This document shows, piece by piece, positions 34,772-43,480 of a stretch of 64,000 nucleotides of DNA. Origin of the DNA: Bradyrhizobium sp. MOS002 (lineage in GTDB: Bacteria; Pseudomonadota; Alphaproteobacteria; Rhizobiales; Xanthobacteraceae); NCBI RefSeq assembly GCF_003020115.1, contig NZ_PYFX01000014.1, forward strand, positions 62,001 through 126,000, given 5' to 3'. The notes beneath the pieces were generated by a model. It had not been told where the DNA came from. It worked only from the letters and a program-made list of their open reading frames with translations, and ran no database searches. A program made the translations under genes and the position numbers. The first letter of the stretch is position 1; each line of letters starts with the position of its first letter.

Positions 34772-35434
34772 CTAGGGCAGGACGGCCAGGCGGCCCAGCA
34801 ACGCGATCAGGTCTGCTTGCCGGCGGGTCTGTGTTTTGACAAACAGGGAAGCCAACTGGGAGCGTACTGTCGTTCGACTCAATCGTCGCAAACGAGCAAT
34901 GTCGATCACGTTTTTGCCTCGCGCCAACTCGAGAGCAAGATGGGTTTCGGCAGCGGTGAATCCAAACAACCGCTGCAGAGTCCGAGGCGAAGGCTCCGGA
35001 TGTGCGTCGAGGTCCAGCAGTATCAATGCGATGGTCTCGTCGGACCACGCATTTACAACCTGGTTGATCAGCGCGGTAAATCCCTCCTTGGTGGATGTCG
35101 CCAACCAGGAAGTCGAGCCTGCGGGACAGTGTGCGCCGGCGCGGTGGACCAGCTGCTTGATGGCGCCATAGACCGTTTCGTGGCTCGCATCCACGCGCGC
35201 TTCGCGCTCCAATATTGCGCGACCGGCCGGACTGAGTTCGATGACCTTGCCGCGTCTGAGCAAGACCTGTCCGCAGCCGATTCGCGCGAGCACCCCGCGC
35301 AAGCCGTCCTGCTTGGCATTCTGGGCTTCAGATTGGGTAGATGGTAAGGGAATGGAGATATTGAATATTGATTCAGAAGAATGACGCTGTAGAGCAATGG
35401 CAGATCCTGGCAATGCTTGGCTTAAGTTCAGCAT
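34772..35434 (-). CDS. LuxR-type transcriptional regulator without receiver domain
   Basis: 220 residues. No phosphoacceptor receiver domain is visible: the first 150 residues contain ELSPAGRAILEREARVDASH and TALINQVVNAWSDETIALIL, perhaps a degenerate PAS-like sensor. The C-terminal helix-turn-helix is clear: LFGFTAAETHLALELARGKN, VIDIARLRRLSRTTVRSQLA, SLFVKTQTRRQADLIALLGR. This arrangement is known from PAS/LuxR regulators in rhizobia. It sits between the GT4 operon and the Wza gene and is a candidate regulator of the shared boxes. No box was found upstream of its own start. Confidence 0.8.
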   Translation of the reverse strand: MLNLSQALPGSAIALQRHSSESIFNISIPLPSTQSEAQNAKQDGLRGVLARIGCGQVLLRRGKVIELSPAGRAILEREARVDASHETVYGAIKQLVHRAGAHCPAGSTSWLATSTKEGFTALINQVVNAWSDETIALILLDLDAHPEPSPRTLQRLFGFTAAETHLALELARGKNVIDIARLRRLSRTTVRSQLASLFVKTQTRRQADLIALLGRLAVLP

Positions 35435-35724
35435 TTTTATTCCCCGGCCGCGCTGACCCGATGGAGTGAACGTGCCACAAACATTCCCAACTTCGAGAAG
35501 CGTGTAAACGTTGAATGGTGGGTAACCCCTATCGTCCCGGCGGCGGTGAAACTTGCCGCTCCTCCGGGGATCAACCTGATCGTGATCAACGAAGAGGTAG
35601 CATGGCGGGTTGAAGGGGTAGCAAGGGGGAGTTTAAGGCTCGCGGGAGTCCCCATGGGGGTATGCTGAAGCTACTCCAGAAGGAGCGCTCTCGCTTACCC
35701 TCAAGGGAGTACCACCGTTCCCGC
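35435..35724. other. Spacer between the LuxR-type gene and the Wza-like gene
   Basis: About 290 bp that should hold the promoter of the LuxR-type gene and the end of the Wza transcript. The short palindrome CCCCATGGGG lies near 35652. Nothing else is recognised. Confidence 0.35.
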
Positions 35725-36996
35725 TCAGTTCGAGAAGGCGGCGGCCGGGCGCAATGTGACTTCGATCACATCGCCGGGTTCAACGTCGAAGTCGACGGAC
35801 GCGGGTATCCTATCCCACTGTTGACCGAGCCGCCGCACGACTACCACGTCGGGGTTGAGCTCGCCTGAATTGACGGGGATGGCACCCGAGCCGCCGATGG
35901 GCTGCAGTTTCTGGCTCAGCGCCTGCATTCTCACCCGCAAATCCGCCAATCGAACGTTTGAGTCTTTCTGCTCCCTGAGCAGATTGATCGTGCGCTGGCT
36001 GGTGACACGTCCCGCTTGCCTCAGGAAGTCCTCACGCTGACGCTGGAGCCGCATGAGTTCGACGCTCGTCTGCAGGCGCCGAGTCGAGGACAGCAACAGA
36101 GCGCGCCGGCTTTCGCTGACACGAGGACTTGCAAGCAATCCAGAGCCGAACGCCTTCATGACCCGTTCGAGTTCCTCTTCGTCGGCCTGCACGCCCTTCT
36201 CTTCACCTTCCTGTTGCTTCTTGAGCGTCGCGAACTGAGCGTCCGTTTGCTTTACGGCGTCGTCCAGGAAGCGCTGTTCTGTGCGGTAGTCGCTTTGCGA
36301 GGTTTTCAGAGAATCCCTCTCGGCTTGAACGACTGAACCGATCACGCCTTCGGGCAGAGAAATGTCGCTTGGCGGCGTGGCGTCGAGCGTGTCGCGACCG
36401 TCAAGCTCCGCGCCGGTTCGGACGATATGGAAATATTCCTTGGTGTATTCGGTGGCGAGAGACTGGTAGTCCCGTACAAGATCCGCAGGGTCGGTGGCGC
36501 CGGGTTGCATGCCACGCGAACGCAACAGGCTGAAACCGCCGGCCACTGCCACGGCCTGGCGCACGGTCATTGAAGCCCGATAGGTCTGCTGTCCGGGCGT
36601 GAGCACATCGCCGGAAACATAGACCGGCCGATATTCCACGACGCTTGCTATGACGTCGCCGGGCTTGACCACGAATGCCTGGTCGCGGCCGTCGGTCAGG
36701 CGTTGACGCAGTATCCGTGCCTGCAGCAGCGTCTCTATGCGGTTCTGCATCTGCGCCGGGGTCAGGCCGGCAACTTCAACCGTCCCCCCTCCCGGAAGTG
36801 GGATGGTGCCATCGATCTGGATCGGTGTGCGGTTGCGCTGATCGGGGAGGCCAGCGATCGAAATCTCGATGGTGTCACCCGGTCCGAGCTTGTACGGCGC
36901 GGCAAGGGAGAGGCCGCTTGTCGCGAAAAGCAGAATTGCTGCGCATGGAGCCAGCAGGAGGGTGGAAGAGGGCCTGCTTTCCTTCTTGCATTTCAT
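35725..36996 (-). CDS. Wza-like polysaccharide export protein
   Basis: About 423 residues, exported by a signal peptide (ESRPSSTLLLAPCAAILLFA, cut near GLSLAAP). The polysaccharide-export domain YKLGPGDTIEISIAGLPDQ comes first, then an SLBB-type segment with VVEYRPVYVSGDVLTPGQQT and SMTVRQAVAVAGGFSLL. A long coiled coil (about 190-350, RLQTSVELMRLQRQREDFLR) and VDFDVEPGDVIEVTLRP follow. The coiled coil makes it longer than E. coli Wza and resembles rhizobial secretins with a periplasmic stalk. No lipobox is seen. It is last in the five-gene unit that starts at 40748. Confidence 0.87.
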   Translation of the reverse strand: MKCKKESRPSSTLLLAPCAAILLFATSGLSLAAPYKLGPGDTIEISIAGLPDQRNRTPIQIDGTIPLPGGGTVEVAGLTPAQMQNRIETLLQARILRQRLTDGRDQAFVVKPGDVIASVVEYRPVYVSGDVLTPGQQTYRASMTVRQAVAVAGGFSLLRSRGMQPGATDPADLVRDYQSLATEYTKEYFHIVRTGAELDGRDTLDATPPSDISLPEGVIGSVVQAERDSLKTSQSDYRTEQRFLDDAVKQTDAQFATLKKQQEGEEKGVQADEEELERVMKAFGSGLLASPRVSESRRALLLSSTRRLQTSVELMRLQRQREDFLRQAGRVTSQRTINLLREQKDSNVRLADLRVRMQALSQKLQPIGGSGAIPVNSGELNPDVVVVRRLGQQWDRIPASVDFDVEPGDVIEVTLRPAAAFSN

Positions 36997-37059
36997 GGAC
37001 GAACTCCCGATGCGACCCAACCTTGTCGCTCAATTTAGGATAAGGATGGAATATCCTTC

Positions 37060-38100
37060 TCAGCCGGCTTTCTTCAGTTCCGGGATTCGTGCGGTTGGAA
37101 GGAATATCTCGTAGTTTCCGAAGAAGTGCCTCTTCTCCTCGACGTGGTCGAACAAGCCTTGGCTCAAGGCAGCGAGGATTTCGCTGATCCCTTGCTGAAC
37201 GCTGATCTCAGGCGTGAAATTCAATACCCGACGGATTTTGTCGAAGTTCACGCGGTAGTTCCGAGGATCGGCGCCGCGCTCCTGATAGGTCACCTTCGAT
37301 CGCGGAATGTGCCGCATGATCTCCTCGACGACCATCAGCTTGGTGAAGTTATTTTCATCGCAGCCCACATTGAAGACTTCGAAGGCGACCTTACTGGTGG
37401 GCGCGCGGAGCACTTCCTCGATTGCGCGGGCAAAATCACGAACATGGCAGTACGGACGCCAGGTCTTGGGATCGAATACCAGAAGTTCTTTTCCCAGGTG
37501 GAGTTCACGCACAAATTCGTTCACCGTGAGATCGAAGCGCATTCGCGAGGAAAGACCAAAGGCCGTCGCAAACCGGAGAACCGTTGGATGGAATCCAGCC
37601 TTTCCGTTGAGACCGAGGATCTTCTGCTCCATCTCCACCTTGTGCTTGGCGTAAAGGGAGAGCGGCGCGAGCGGGTAGTTCTCGTCGACGGCCGTGTCCT
37701 CTTGCACTAGCCCATAGTTCGAGCAGGTGGACACGAAGATCAGTCGATTGACCGGAAAGTGTTGCATCGCGTCGATGAAGGACGCGACGCCATTCCGGTT
37801 AATGGCGTGACTTTCATCGGGGTACTTGCTCGTGATTGGATCGCCGACGAGCCCGGCCAGGATCACGACGTGATCCACACCCTTCAATGCTTGATTGGCG
37901 AGACCAGGATCGCGAATATCACCTTTGATGAATTCATATTGCGGAACGCTCAGATAGGGCCAGGCACAGCTCTCGTTCTTGTAGATGAGCTGATCCAAGC
38001 AACGGACTTGCCAACCCTTTCTTAGGAGATGGCCCGTGATCACCGAGCCCACGTAACCAGCACCACCTACCAGAAGCACAGTTCTCTTTTCAGTCGCCAT
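37060..38100 (-). CDS. NAD-dependent sugar-nucleotide epimerase/dehydratase
   Basis: Short-chain dehydrogenase-type (SDR) enzyme of 346 residues. The NAD-binding loop is VLLVGGAGYVGSVITGHLL, and the active site has FVSTCSNYGL and LSLYAKHKVEMEQKIL (the YxxxK pair). The middle ITSKYPDESHAINRNGVASF and the end YRVNFDKIRRVLNFTPEISV fit extended SDRs of sugar nucleotides. The exact reaction (4-epimerisation or a 4,6-dehydratase-related step) cannot be read. It follows the initiating sugar transferase by 12 bp and precedes the Wza-like gene by 63 bp. Confidence 0.85.
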   Translation of the reverse strand: MATEKRTVLLVGGAGYVGSVITGHLLRKGWQVRCLDQLIYKNESCAWPYLSVPQYEFIKGDIRDPGLANQALKGVDHVVILAGLVGDPITSKYPDESHAINRNGVASFIDAMQHFPVNRLIFVSTCSNYGLVQEDTAVDENYPLAPLSLYAKHKVEMEQKILGLNGKAGFHPTVLRFATAFGLSSRMRFDLTVNEFVRELHLGKELLVFDPKTWRPYCHVRDFARAIEEVLRAPTSKVAFEVFNVGCDENNFTKLMVVEEIMRHIPRSKVTYQERGADPRNYRVNFDKIRRVLNFTPEISVQQGISEILAALSQGLFDHVEEKRHFFGNYEIFLPTARIPELKKAG

Positions 38101-38112
38101 GTGATCACCCGT

Positions 38113-38850
38113 CTACTTTCGAAATGAGTTCGCACCGACAGACCCGCCAGCTGGCGCTATGCCGCTCTGGCTCTCCGGTCGGGATTTTCGCATGCGGTTG
38201 AGAAGCGGCTCCCCCACGGCGATCCAGCCGGCCTGAACGACCCACCGGAGATCGGATGTGACAGTTCGATCGGAATAATATGCCAGGTCGATCTTCGCCT
38301 TCGCGGGAAAGAGAACCTCCCGATAGAAGTCCGCCACATCGCCGTTCGGCGGGAACAGCTTACTCTCGTGCCGGAAGAGAACCTGGCACGGCCCAACGAG
38401 GCCTGGCCGGTGTTCCAGGATCTTTTCGAATCCGTTCCTGAAACAATCGGCAAATACGAGCGTCTCGGGTCGCGGGCCGACGAGTGACATGTCGCCCCGC
38501 AGGACGTTCCAGAGCTGCGGTAGCTCGTCCAGCTTGAATGCAGCTAGCAGCCCGCCGATCCTTGTCATGCGGTTATCGTTCACCATCGTGAGCGGACTTC
38601 CGCGATCGTCGCAATCCGCTCTGAACTTGCGGAACTTGTACATGCGGAACGGCGCCCCGTTTAGCCCGAGACGAAGTTGCGAATACAATATCGGTCGCCC
38701 GCCTTCGATCCAGACTGCAAGCCCGATGACCAACAGGATCGGCAGTGAGACGAATATGGCCGTCCCGGCACAGAGGACATCGACGAGGCGCCGCAAGCGC
38801 ACGGCCGGAGCTGCCGGCCGAGCGCATCCCGCATTGACCGTCTCGCTCAT
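38113..38850 (-). CDS. Initiating sugar transferase (WcaJ/ExoY-like, short form)
   Basis: Polyprenyl-phosphate hexose-1-phosphate transferase of 245 residues that starts the repeat unit on undecaprenyl phosphate. After a hydrophobic hairpin (LCAGTAIFVSLPILLVIGLA) come YSQLRLGLNGAPFRMYKFRK, the catalytic KLDELPQLWNVLRGDMSLVG, then GPRPETLVF and a C-terminal HRPGLVGPCQVLF. It is the short ExoY/PssA-type form without the N-terminal membrane domain of WcaJ. The start overlaps the stop of the aminotransferase gene by four bases. Confidence 0.9.
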   Translation of the reverse strand: MSETVNAGCARPAAPAVRLRRLVDVLCAGTAIFVSLPILLVIGLAVWIEGGRPILYSQLRLGLNGAPFRMYKFRKFRADCDDRGSPLTMVNDNRMTRIGGLLAAFKLDELPQLWNVLRGDMSLVGPRPETLVFADCFRNGFEKILEHRPGLVGPCQVLFRHESKLFPPNGDVADFYREVLFPAKAKIDLAYYSDRTVTSDLRWVVQAGWIAVGEPLLNRMRKSRPESQSGIAPAGGSVGANSFRK

Positions 38851-40013
38851 GCCTGTACGATCTCCGCGGGGGTGGTTGTCCGAAGTGCATCTGAGAGGCT
38901 GTCTGCGACGTGATCGACGTCGGCGGGAGTCATCGCGGGATGGAGCGGCAACGTGAGCTCACGTGCGCAAAAATCCTCGGTGTTGGGGAGGCTGATGCCC
39001 GGATACTGATCCTGGTAGAACGTCAACCGGTGCACCGGCGGATAGTGAATGGTGGTCTGAACGCCGCGCTTGCTGAGCTGCTCGATCAGGGGCTGCCGCG
39101 CGCTTGCCGCAGGGAGAACGACCGGCATGAGATGGTGGGCCGATACCCACGAGGCGTTGAACGGCACCATGACGGAAGGGCAACGCTCCGCGAGCCGCCG
39201 CCTATAGTGCAGCGACAGATGCCTTCTGGTGTCGTTCCAGCCTGTCAATTTACGCAGCTGCACCAAGCCTACCGCGGCGCGCAACTCGTCCATGCGGTAG
39301 TTGAAGCCAAGAAGCGTCACGTCGTATTCAGGGCTGCGACTGACGAGGCGCTGGCGCGTGTTGGTGGTCATGCCATGCGACCTGGCGCGCTTGATCACGT
39401 CGTTCAACCTCCGGTGAGCCGTTATGATCGCACCGCCTTCAGCAGTCGTCATGTTCTTGTTGCCGTAGAAGGAAAACGCGGCCGCATCGCCAAACGTGCC
39501 CACCCCCTTGACGCCGGGGGCGTGCGCGGCGTCCTCGATCAGGAGCAGACCCTTGCTGCGAGCGAAGGACTGCCACTCTTCTCGATCAGCGAGGTAACCC
39601 CCGAAATGCATGAGGATCACCGCTTTCGTCCGCGAAGTGCACTTGCGGAGCGCGTCGGCCACCGACATCAAGGGAACGGCTCCGGACTGGACATCGACAA
39701 AAACGGGCCGCGCTCCGACGTAGAGCACCGCATTAGCAGTGGCAACAAACGTGAGAGCTGGAACCAGGACCTCATCGCCGGGACCGACGCCCAGCGCATG
39801 CAGGATGAGGTGAAGTGCGGCCGTGCACGATCCGACTGCAATCGAGTCCTCGACGCCATGCATGCGTGCAAACGTTTGCTCGAACTCTCTTACGCGATCC
39901 CCCATGGTGATCCAGCCGCTATCGATCGCAGCAACAAGTGCTTCCTTTTCGTCAACGCCCAAGGCCGGTTCTGATACCAACAGCATGTGTTCCTCTTCCG
40001 ATTCACTCCCCAT
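38847..40013 (-). CDS. DegT/DnrJ/EryC1-type sugar aminotransferase
   Basis: PLP-dependent enzyme of 388 residues that transfers an amino group to a keto-sugar nucleotide. Motifs in order: IDSGWITMGDRVREFEQTFA, VGSCTAALHLILHALGVGPG, VLVPALTFVATANAVLY, LLIEDAAHAPGVKGVGTFGD and AFSFYGNKNMTTAEGGAIIT, where the lysine binds PLP. It ends with the substrate-binding HYPPVHRLTFYQ. It supports an amino sugar in the repeat unit. The product could carry an N-acyl group from the NRPS-like or acyl-carrier module. The start at 40013 has an alternative ATG at 39986. Confidence 0.9.
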   Translation of the reverse strand: MGSESEEEHMLLVSEPALGVDEKEALVAAIDSGWITMGDRVREFEQTFARMHGVEDSIAVGSCTAALHLILHALGVGPGDEVLVPALTFVATANAVLYVGARPVFVDVQSGAVPLMSVADALRKCTSRTKAVILMHFGGYLADREEWQSFARSKGLLLIEDAAHAPGVKGVGTFGDAAAFSFYGNKNMTTAEGGAIITAHRRLNDVIKRARSHGMTTNTRQRLVSRSPEYDVTLLGFNYRMDELRAAVGLVQLRKLTGWNDTRRHLSLHYRRRLAERCPSVMVPFNASWVSAHHLMPVVLPAASARQPLIEQLSKRGVQTTIHYPPVHRLTFYQDQYPGISLPNTEDFCARELTLPLHPAMTPADVDHVADSLSDALRTTTPAEIVQA

Positions 40014-40031
40014 ACGAAGGGTGACGACGCG

Positions 40032-40748
40032 TCAGGCGGCCGCCGTTGCGAATGCAGGTGATTGCTCGTCCCACGCAATGTCCTGGGCTTTCAGGAAGTC
40101 CTCGACCCGCCCGATATCGAGCCACAGGCCAGTGTGCTTGAAGACGTTAACACGGGCGTCTTCCTCGATCATTTGGAACATCAGGTCGTCGAATCCGAAA
40201 GGGACGCCCGACGGAATGCGCTCGAGGACCACTGGATTCATGCAGTAGATTCCCATGCTGACGAGGTTGGTGAGCTCGGGCTTCTCGCGGAATCCGGTCA
40301 CGCGCCCATCGATTTCATCAATCACGCCAAAGTCCATCTTGGTGTTCCGAACGGAGGTTCCGATGGTGATGTTGGCGTCGGATTTTCGATGATTGTGGAT
40401 CAGCTGGTTCAGGTTCAGGTCTGTCAAGACGTCACCGTTGAGGACCAGGAAAGGCTCGTTGAGCTGTTCTCGCAGCAGTGACAACGGGCCGATCGTGCCG
40501 AGCGGCTCGAGTTCCTGCGTATAGGTGATCTGCATGTTCCACTGGCTGCCGTCACCGCAGACGCTGCGAATTAAATGGCCGAGATAGCCTGTGGTGACAA
40601 AGACCTCTCCGATCCCATTCCGTCTCAGCCATTTGAGAACGAGTTCAAGTACGGGACGGGCGCCGATCGGCATGAGAGGCTTTGGCAAAATGGAAGTGTG
40701 TGGACGAAGTCGAGTTCCTTTGCCGCCACACTGAACGACCGCTTTCAT
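40032..40748 (-). CDS. Sugar-1-phosphate nucleotidyltransferase
   Basis: GT-A-like enzyme of 238 residues with the signature MKAVVQCGGKGTRLRPHTSI, PKPLMPIGARPVLELVLKWL and the metal-binding segment LVLNGDVLTDLNLNQLIHNH. The size and motifs fit mannose-1-phosphate guanylyltransferase or glucose-1-phosphate thymidylyl/cytidylyltransferase; I cannot choose. It is the first gene of a five-gene unit (nucleotidyltransferase, aminotransferase, sugar transferase, epimerase, Wza). A shared box lies 89 bp upstream. Confidence 0.88.
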   Translation of the reverse strand: MKAVVQCGGKGTRLRPHTSILPKPLMPIGARPVLELVLKWLRRNGIGEVFVTTGYLGHLIRSVCGDGSQWNMQITYTQELEPLGTIGPLSLLREQLNEPFLVLNGDVLTDLNLNQLIHNHRKSDANITIGTSVRNTKMDFGVIDEIDGRVTGFREKPELTNLVSMGIYCMNPVVLERIPSGVPFGFDDLMFQMIEEDARVNVFKHTGLWLDIGRVEDFLKAQDIAWDEQSPAFATAAA

Positions 40749-40836
40749 CCTGGAGCTCCATGATTTGAGAATTTACGCTTCAAACAACGGGATGTGCTTC
40801 TCAGGATAAAAAATAAGAGCAAACCAAGCACCCGTC

Positions 40837-40853
40837 TTCGTTCGTTTGCATGA
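40837..40853 (-). promoter_or_regulatory. Shared polysaccharide-locus box, copy 2 (nucleotidyltransferase unit)
   Basis: The plus strand reads TTCGTTCGTTTGCATGA, 89 bp before the nucleotidyltransferase start. CTTA begins 19 nt after the box in the transcribed direction. Confidence 0.8.
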
Positions 40854-40959
40854 GAGCGTTGCGGTCGGACGGCAGAAGAATGCCGCCGGGTTGTACCCAC
40901 TGGCGTAGTCGAGGCGTACCTCTGGGGAAGACGTGCGCGTTCGCCTTGACTGATGGACT

Positions 40960-41524
40960 AATGCGAAAGGGTTCGCGAAGAAAAGAAGCGCCGCGTGGTT
41001 GATCAAGATACCCCCTTCCGCCTGAACAGAACATGCAGCGGCCGCTAGCCAAGGCGGCGGCGTTCGTGGGCTCGCCCTCATGCGCTGGCGAAGGTTGGGA
41101 TCCTCAGCCTGGGTCGTCCGATATCTCATGGTCATGCGGCAGCAGCCGATGGCTTTACACGCCCGCCGTTCGCCCACCCTACGGGCGTCCACCAGATGAG
41201 CGACAGCTTTCCGCTTCCCTGCGGGCGTCACCACTTTCCCAGGAGATCCTTCAGCGCCGCATTGTCCAACATGGCGTAAGCCAAAAGCCGCTTCAGCTTC
41301 GAATTTTTGTCCTCAGCGACCGCAGTCGCTTGGCCTCCGAGACGGCCATCCGGCCGAACCTGGCGTTGCTTTTGTGATGCTGGCCTCGCTGACACCCTGC
41401 TTGCGCAGAGATTGGCGACCGGAAGCCCGGCTTGGCGTTCTTCAAAATCCCAGATGATCTGTTCTTGCGTAAGCCATTTGCGCTTTATGCTCTGGTCCTC
41501 ATCTTGGGCCAGAACGAATTTCAA
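40960..41524 (-). pseudogene. IS3-family (IS407-like) insertion sequence remnant
   Basis: The OrfA start MKFVLAQDEDQSIKRKWLTQ gives EEQAG-like EERQAGLPVANLC, then shifts and ends with KNSKLKRLLAYAMLDNAALK and DLLGK. The OrfB start VTPAGKRKAVAHLVDARRVG and ERRACKAIGCCRMTMRYRT follows from 41234, then decays into frames that keep the end of its first domain (AEGGILINHAAL). This is the orfA/orfB order of IS3-type elements. No catalytic DDE core is left. It separates two polysaccharide operons and lies upstream of box copy 2, which is intact. Confidence 0.8.
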
Positions 41525-41589
41525 ACTGGATAACCCCGAGGGGCAAGGTCAGGAGGAAAGCTCTGGCCTCACCCGCGCTCGTCGGTCGC

Positions 41590-41868
41590 TCAGGTAGCGG
41601 CGGCCAATTCGACCTTGCTGGCGATGTAATGGGCCATGCCCCGAATTGAATCGAGATTCTCGGGCAGGATTTCGCTGTCCTCGACCGCGATTCCGAAGGT
41701 CGTCTCAATGAACCCGACCACCTCGAGCACTCCGGTCGAATCGATGATGCCCTGATCGAGCAGGGAATCCTCGTCGTTCAGCGCGGAGGGGTCGCTGATG
41801 TAGAAATTCGATGTCAGAAACGCGCGGATCTGCTCGTTGTAGCTGTCGTGTGCCAAGGCCAGTGTCAT
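41590..41868 (-). CDS. Free-standing acyl carrier protein
   Basis: Start taken at the ATG at 41868 (MTLALAHDSYNEQIRAFLTS, 92 residues); the frame is open further to 41916. The carrier motif is SLLDQGIIDSTGVLEVVGFI, with the phosphopantetheine serine in DST where most have DSL. The helix after it (FGIAVEDSEILPENLDSIRG) fits the fold. It lies 49 bp after the AMP ligase, so the ligase most likely loads it. It ends the thioesterase-NadE-AsnB-ligase-ACP unit. Confidence 0.85.
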   Translation of the reverse strand: MTLALAHDSYNEQIRAFLTSNFYISDPSALNDEDSLLDQGIIDSTGVLEVVGFIETTFGIAVEDSEILPENLDSIRGMAHYIASKVELAAAT

Positions 41869-41917
41869 TGCAATGGTGCTCCATATGAAAGCGGTGCGTA
41901 GATTTGTCGTCCACAAG

Positions 41918-43480
41918 CTACCCGGTGATGAGCTCTCTCTTGTTGATCTTGCCCGTATCGGTGCGCGCCAGTTCCGGTACGATAACGACGTACTTGGGGA
42001 CCATGAAACTCTCGAGGCGCTTGTGACACTCCCGTTGAATCTGCTTGGCGTTGATCGGCCGTATCTGGTCTATCACCACGAATGCCTTGATTGCGTGACC
42101 CAGCAGATCGTCGGGAACGCCGACGACTGCCGCTTCCCTTATGCCGGGAATGTCCAGCAAAGCGCTCTCCACCTCCTTGGGTGCGACCTTCTCCCCGCGA
42201 GATTTGATGACCTCGTCGCTCCGGCTGACGAAGTACAGATATCCGTCGGCGTCCATCTGACAGTAGTCGCCGGTGTAAAGCACCTGCTCGCCGAGAAGTG
42301 GTCCGGGCTTGAGTTTCTTCGCAGTAGCTTCAGGCTTTCGCCAATAGCCCTTCATGACGGTCGCACCGCGGATCACCAGCTGTCCGGCGATGCCGGCGCC
42401 GACCCGTTGATCACAGTCATCGACGATCCACATTTCGGTATTTGGGATAGCGATTCCTACGCTCGACGGCTTCCTATCGAGGTCCTCAGGCGGCAAGTAG
42501 GTGCAGCGTTTGCATTCGGTAAGACCGTACATGGAGTAGATGCGTGCGGCGGGGAACGTGTGTCTCAGCTGCACCAGGTGCCGGACTGGCAGTGCGGCTC
42601 CGGTGCTTGTCACGTAGCGAATGCTGGATAGATCGTGACTCGTCAACGACTCAAGCTGCAGCAAAGTAGAAAACATTGTCGGCACGCCGGGAAAAGCCGT
42701 CACTCTCTCCTCTGCAATACGCCGAAGCGTCGCGGCGGGGAAAGCAAACGAGCGTTCGAGAACGAGGCGTGCTCCGGCGCGTACGGCCATGATCATCTGA
42801 TACAGACCGTAATCGAAGGCGAGTGGCAGAGCGTTGAGGATCACCTCATCGTCACGGACGTCCAGATACGACGAAACCGACGTGCACGCGGTCATCATGT
42901 TTCGGTGCGTCAGCATCACCCCTTTAGGCTCGCCGGTCGAGCCCGAGGTGTAGACAATGGCGGCGAGATCGATATCGATGCAGCGACGTGCGGGTGCTGC
43001 GTCGTGCTCGGCGGCCGTTACAGTGCTCCATCGCACGGCATGCGGCAGTGCGTTCAAATAGCCGTCGTCGACAGGGTCGGACACGATCATGCGGCGCAAG
43101 GACGGGCAATGTCGTCCCGATTCACGGAACGCCGCATAAAGGCGGGTGTGCGTAATGAGCGCGGTCGGCTGACAGTCGTCGAGGAGATAGCCCAGCTTGT
43201 CGGGTTTCGTGAGGGGATTGATCAGGCATACGATCGCGTTGGCCTTGAGGACGGCCCAAAAACTGACGGCCGCCTCGACGGTGTTGTCGAGAAAGATCAT
43301 CACACGATCGCCGCGCTCGACACCGGCCTCGACCAGATGGTGCGCAACTGCATTTGACCACGCCTCCAGCTGGCTGTAGGTGACCCGATGACGCTCGCAT
43401 ACGAGCGCGATCCTGGCGCCGTTTTGATGGGCCGCGTTGATCAGGTAATCATGCAGGAGCGGCACGGGATCGTTGATCAT
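41918..43480 (-). CDS. Acyl-/aminoacyl-AMP ligase (ANL superfamily)
   Basis: 520-residue adenylating enzyme with AIVYTSGSTGEPKGVMLTHR (ATP loop), IYSMYGLTECKRCTYLPPED, VLYTGDYCQMDADGYLYFVS and the C-terminal lysine TDTGKINKRELITG. It has no fused carrier domain; the ACP gene follows, so it should load that protein. The frame is open to 43660, but MINDPVPLLHDYLINAAHQN at 43480 overlaps the asparagine synthetase stop codon (ATGA), which fixes the start. The substrate is unknown: fatty, aryl or amino acid. Confidence 0.9.
   Translation of the reverse strand: MINDPVPLLHDYLINAAHQNGARIALVCERHRVTYSQLEAWSNAVAHHLVEAGVERGDRVMIFLDNTVEAAVSFWAVLKANAIVCLINPLTKPDKLGYLLDDCQPTALITHTRLYAAFRESGRHCPSLRRMIVSDPVDDGYLNALPHAVRWSTVTAAEHDAAPARRCIDIDLAAIVYTSGSTGEPKGVMLTHRNMMTACTSVSSYLDVRDDEVILNALPLAFDYGLYQMIMAVRAGARLVLERSFAFPAATLRRIAEERVTAFPGVPTMFSTLLQLESLTSHDLSSIRYVTSTGAALPVRHLVQLRHTFPAARIYSMYGLTECKRCTYLPPEDLDRKPSSVGIAIPNTEMWIVDDCDQRVGAGIAGQLVIRGATVMKGYWRKPEATAKKLKPGPLLGEQVLYTGDYCQMDADGYLYFVSRSDEVIKSRGEKVAPKEVESALLDIPGIREAAVVGVPDDLLGHAIKAFVVIDQIRPINAKQIQRECHKRLESFMVPKYVVIVPELARTDTGKINKRELITG

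Noticed and set aside
34290..35048. 252-residue minus-strand frame across the GT4 start and the LuxR end
   Set aside because: It overlaps two well supported genes, is Arg/Ser-rich and translates the regulatory box as protein.
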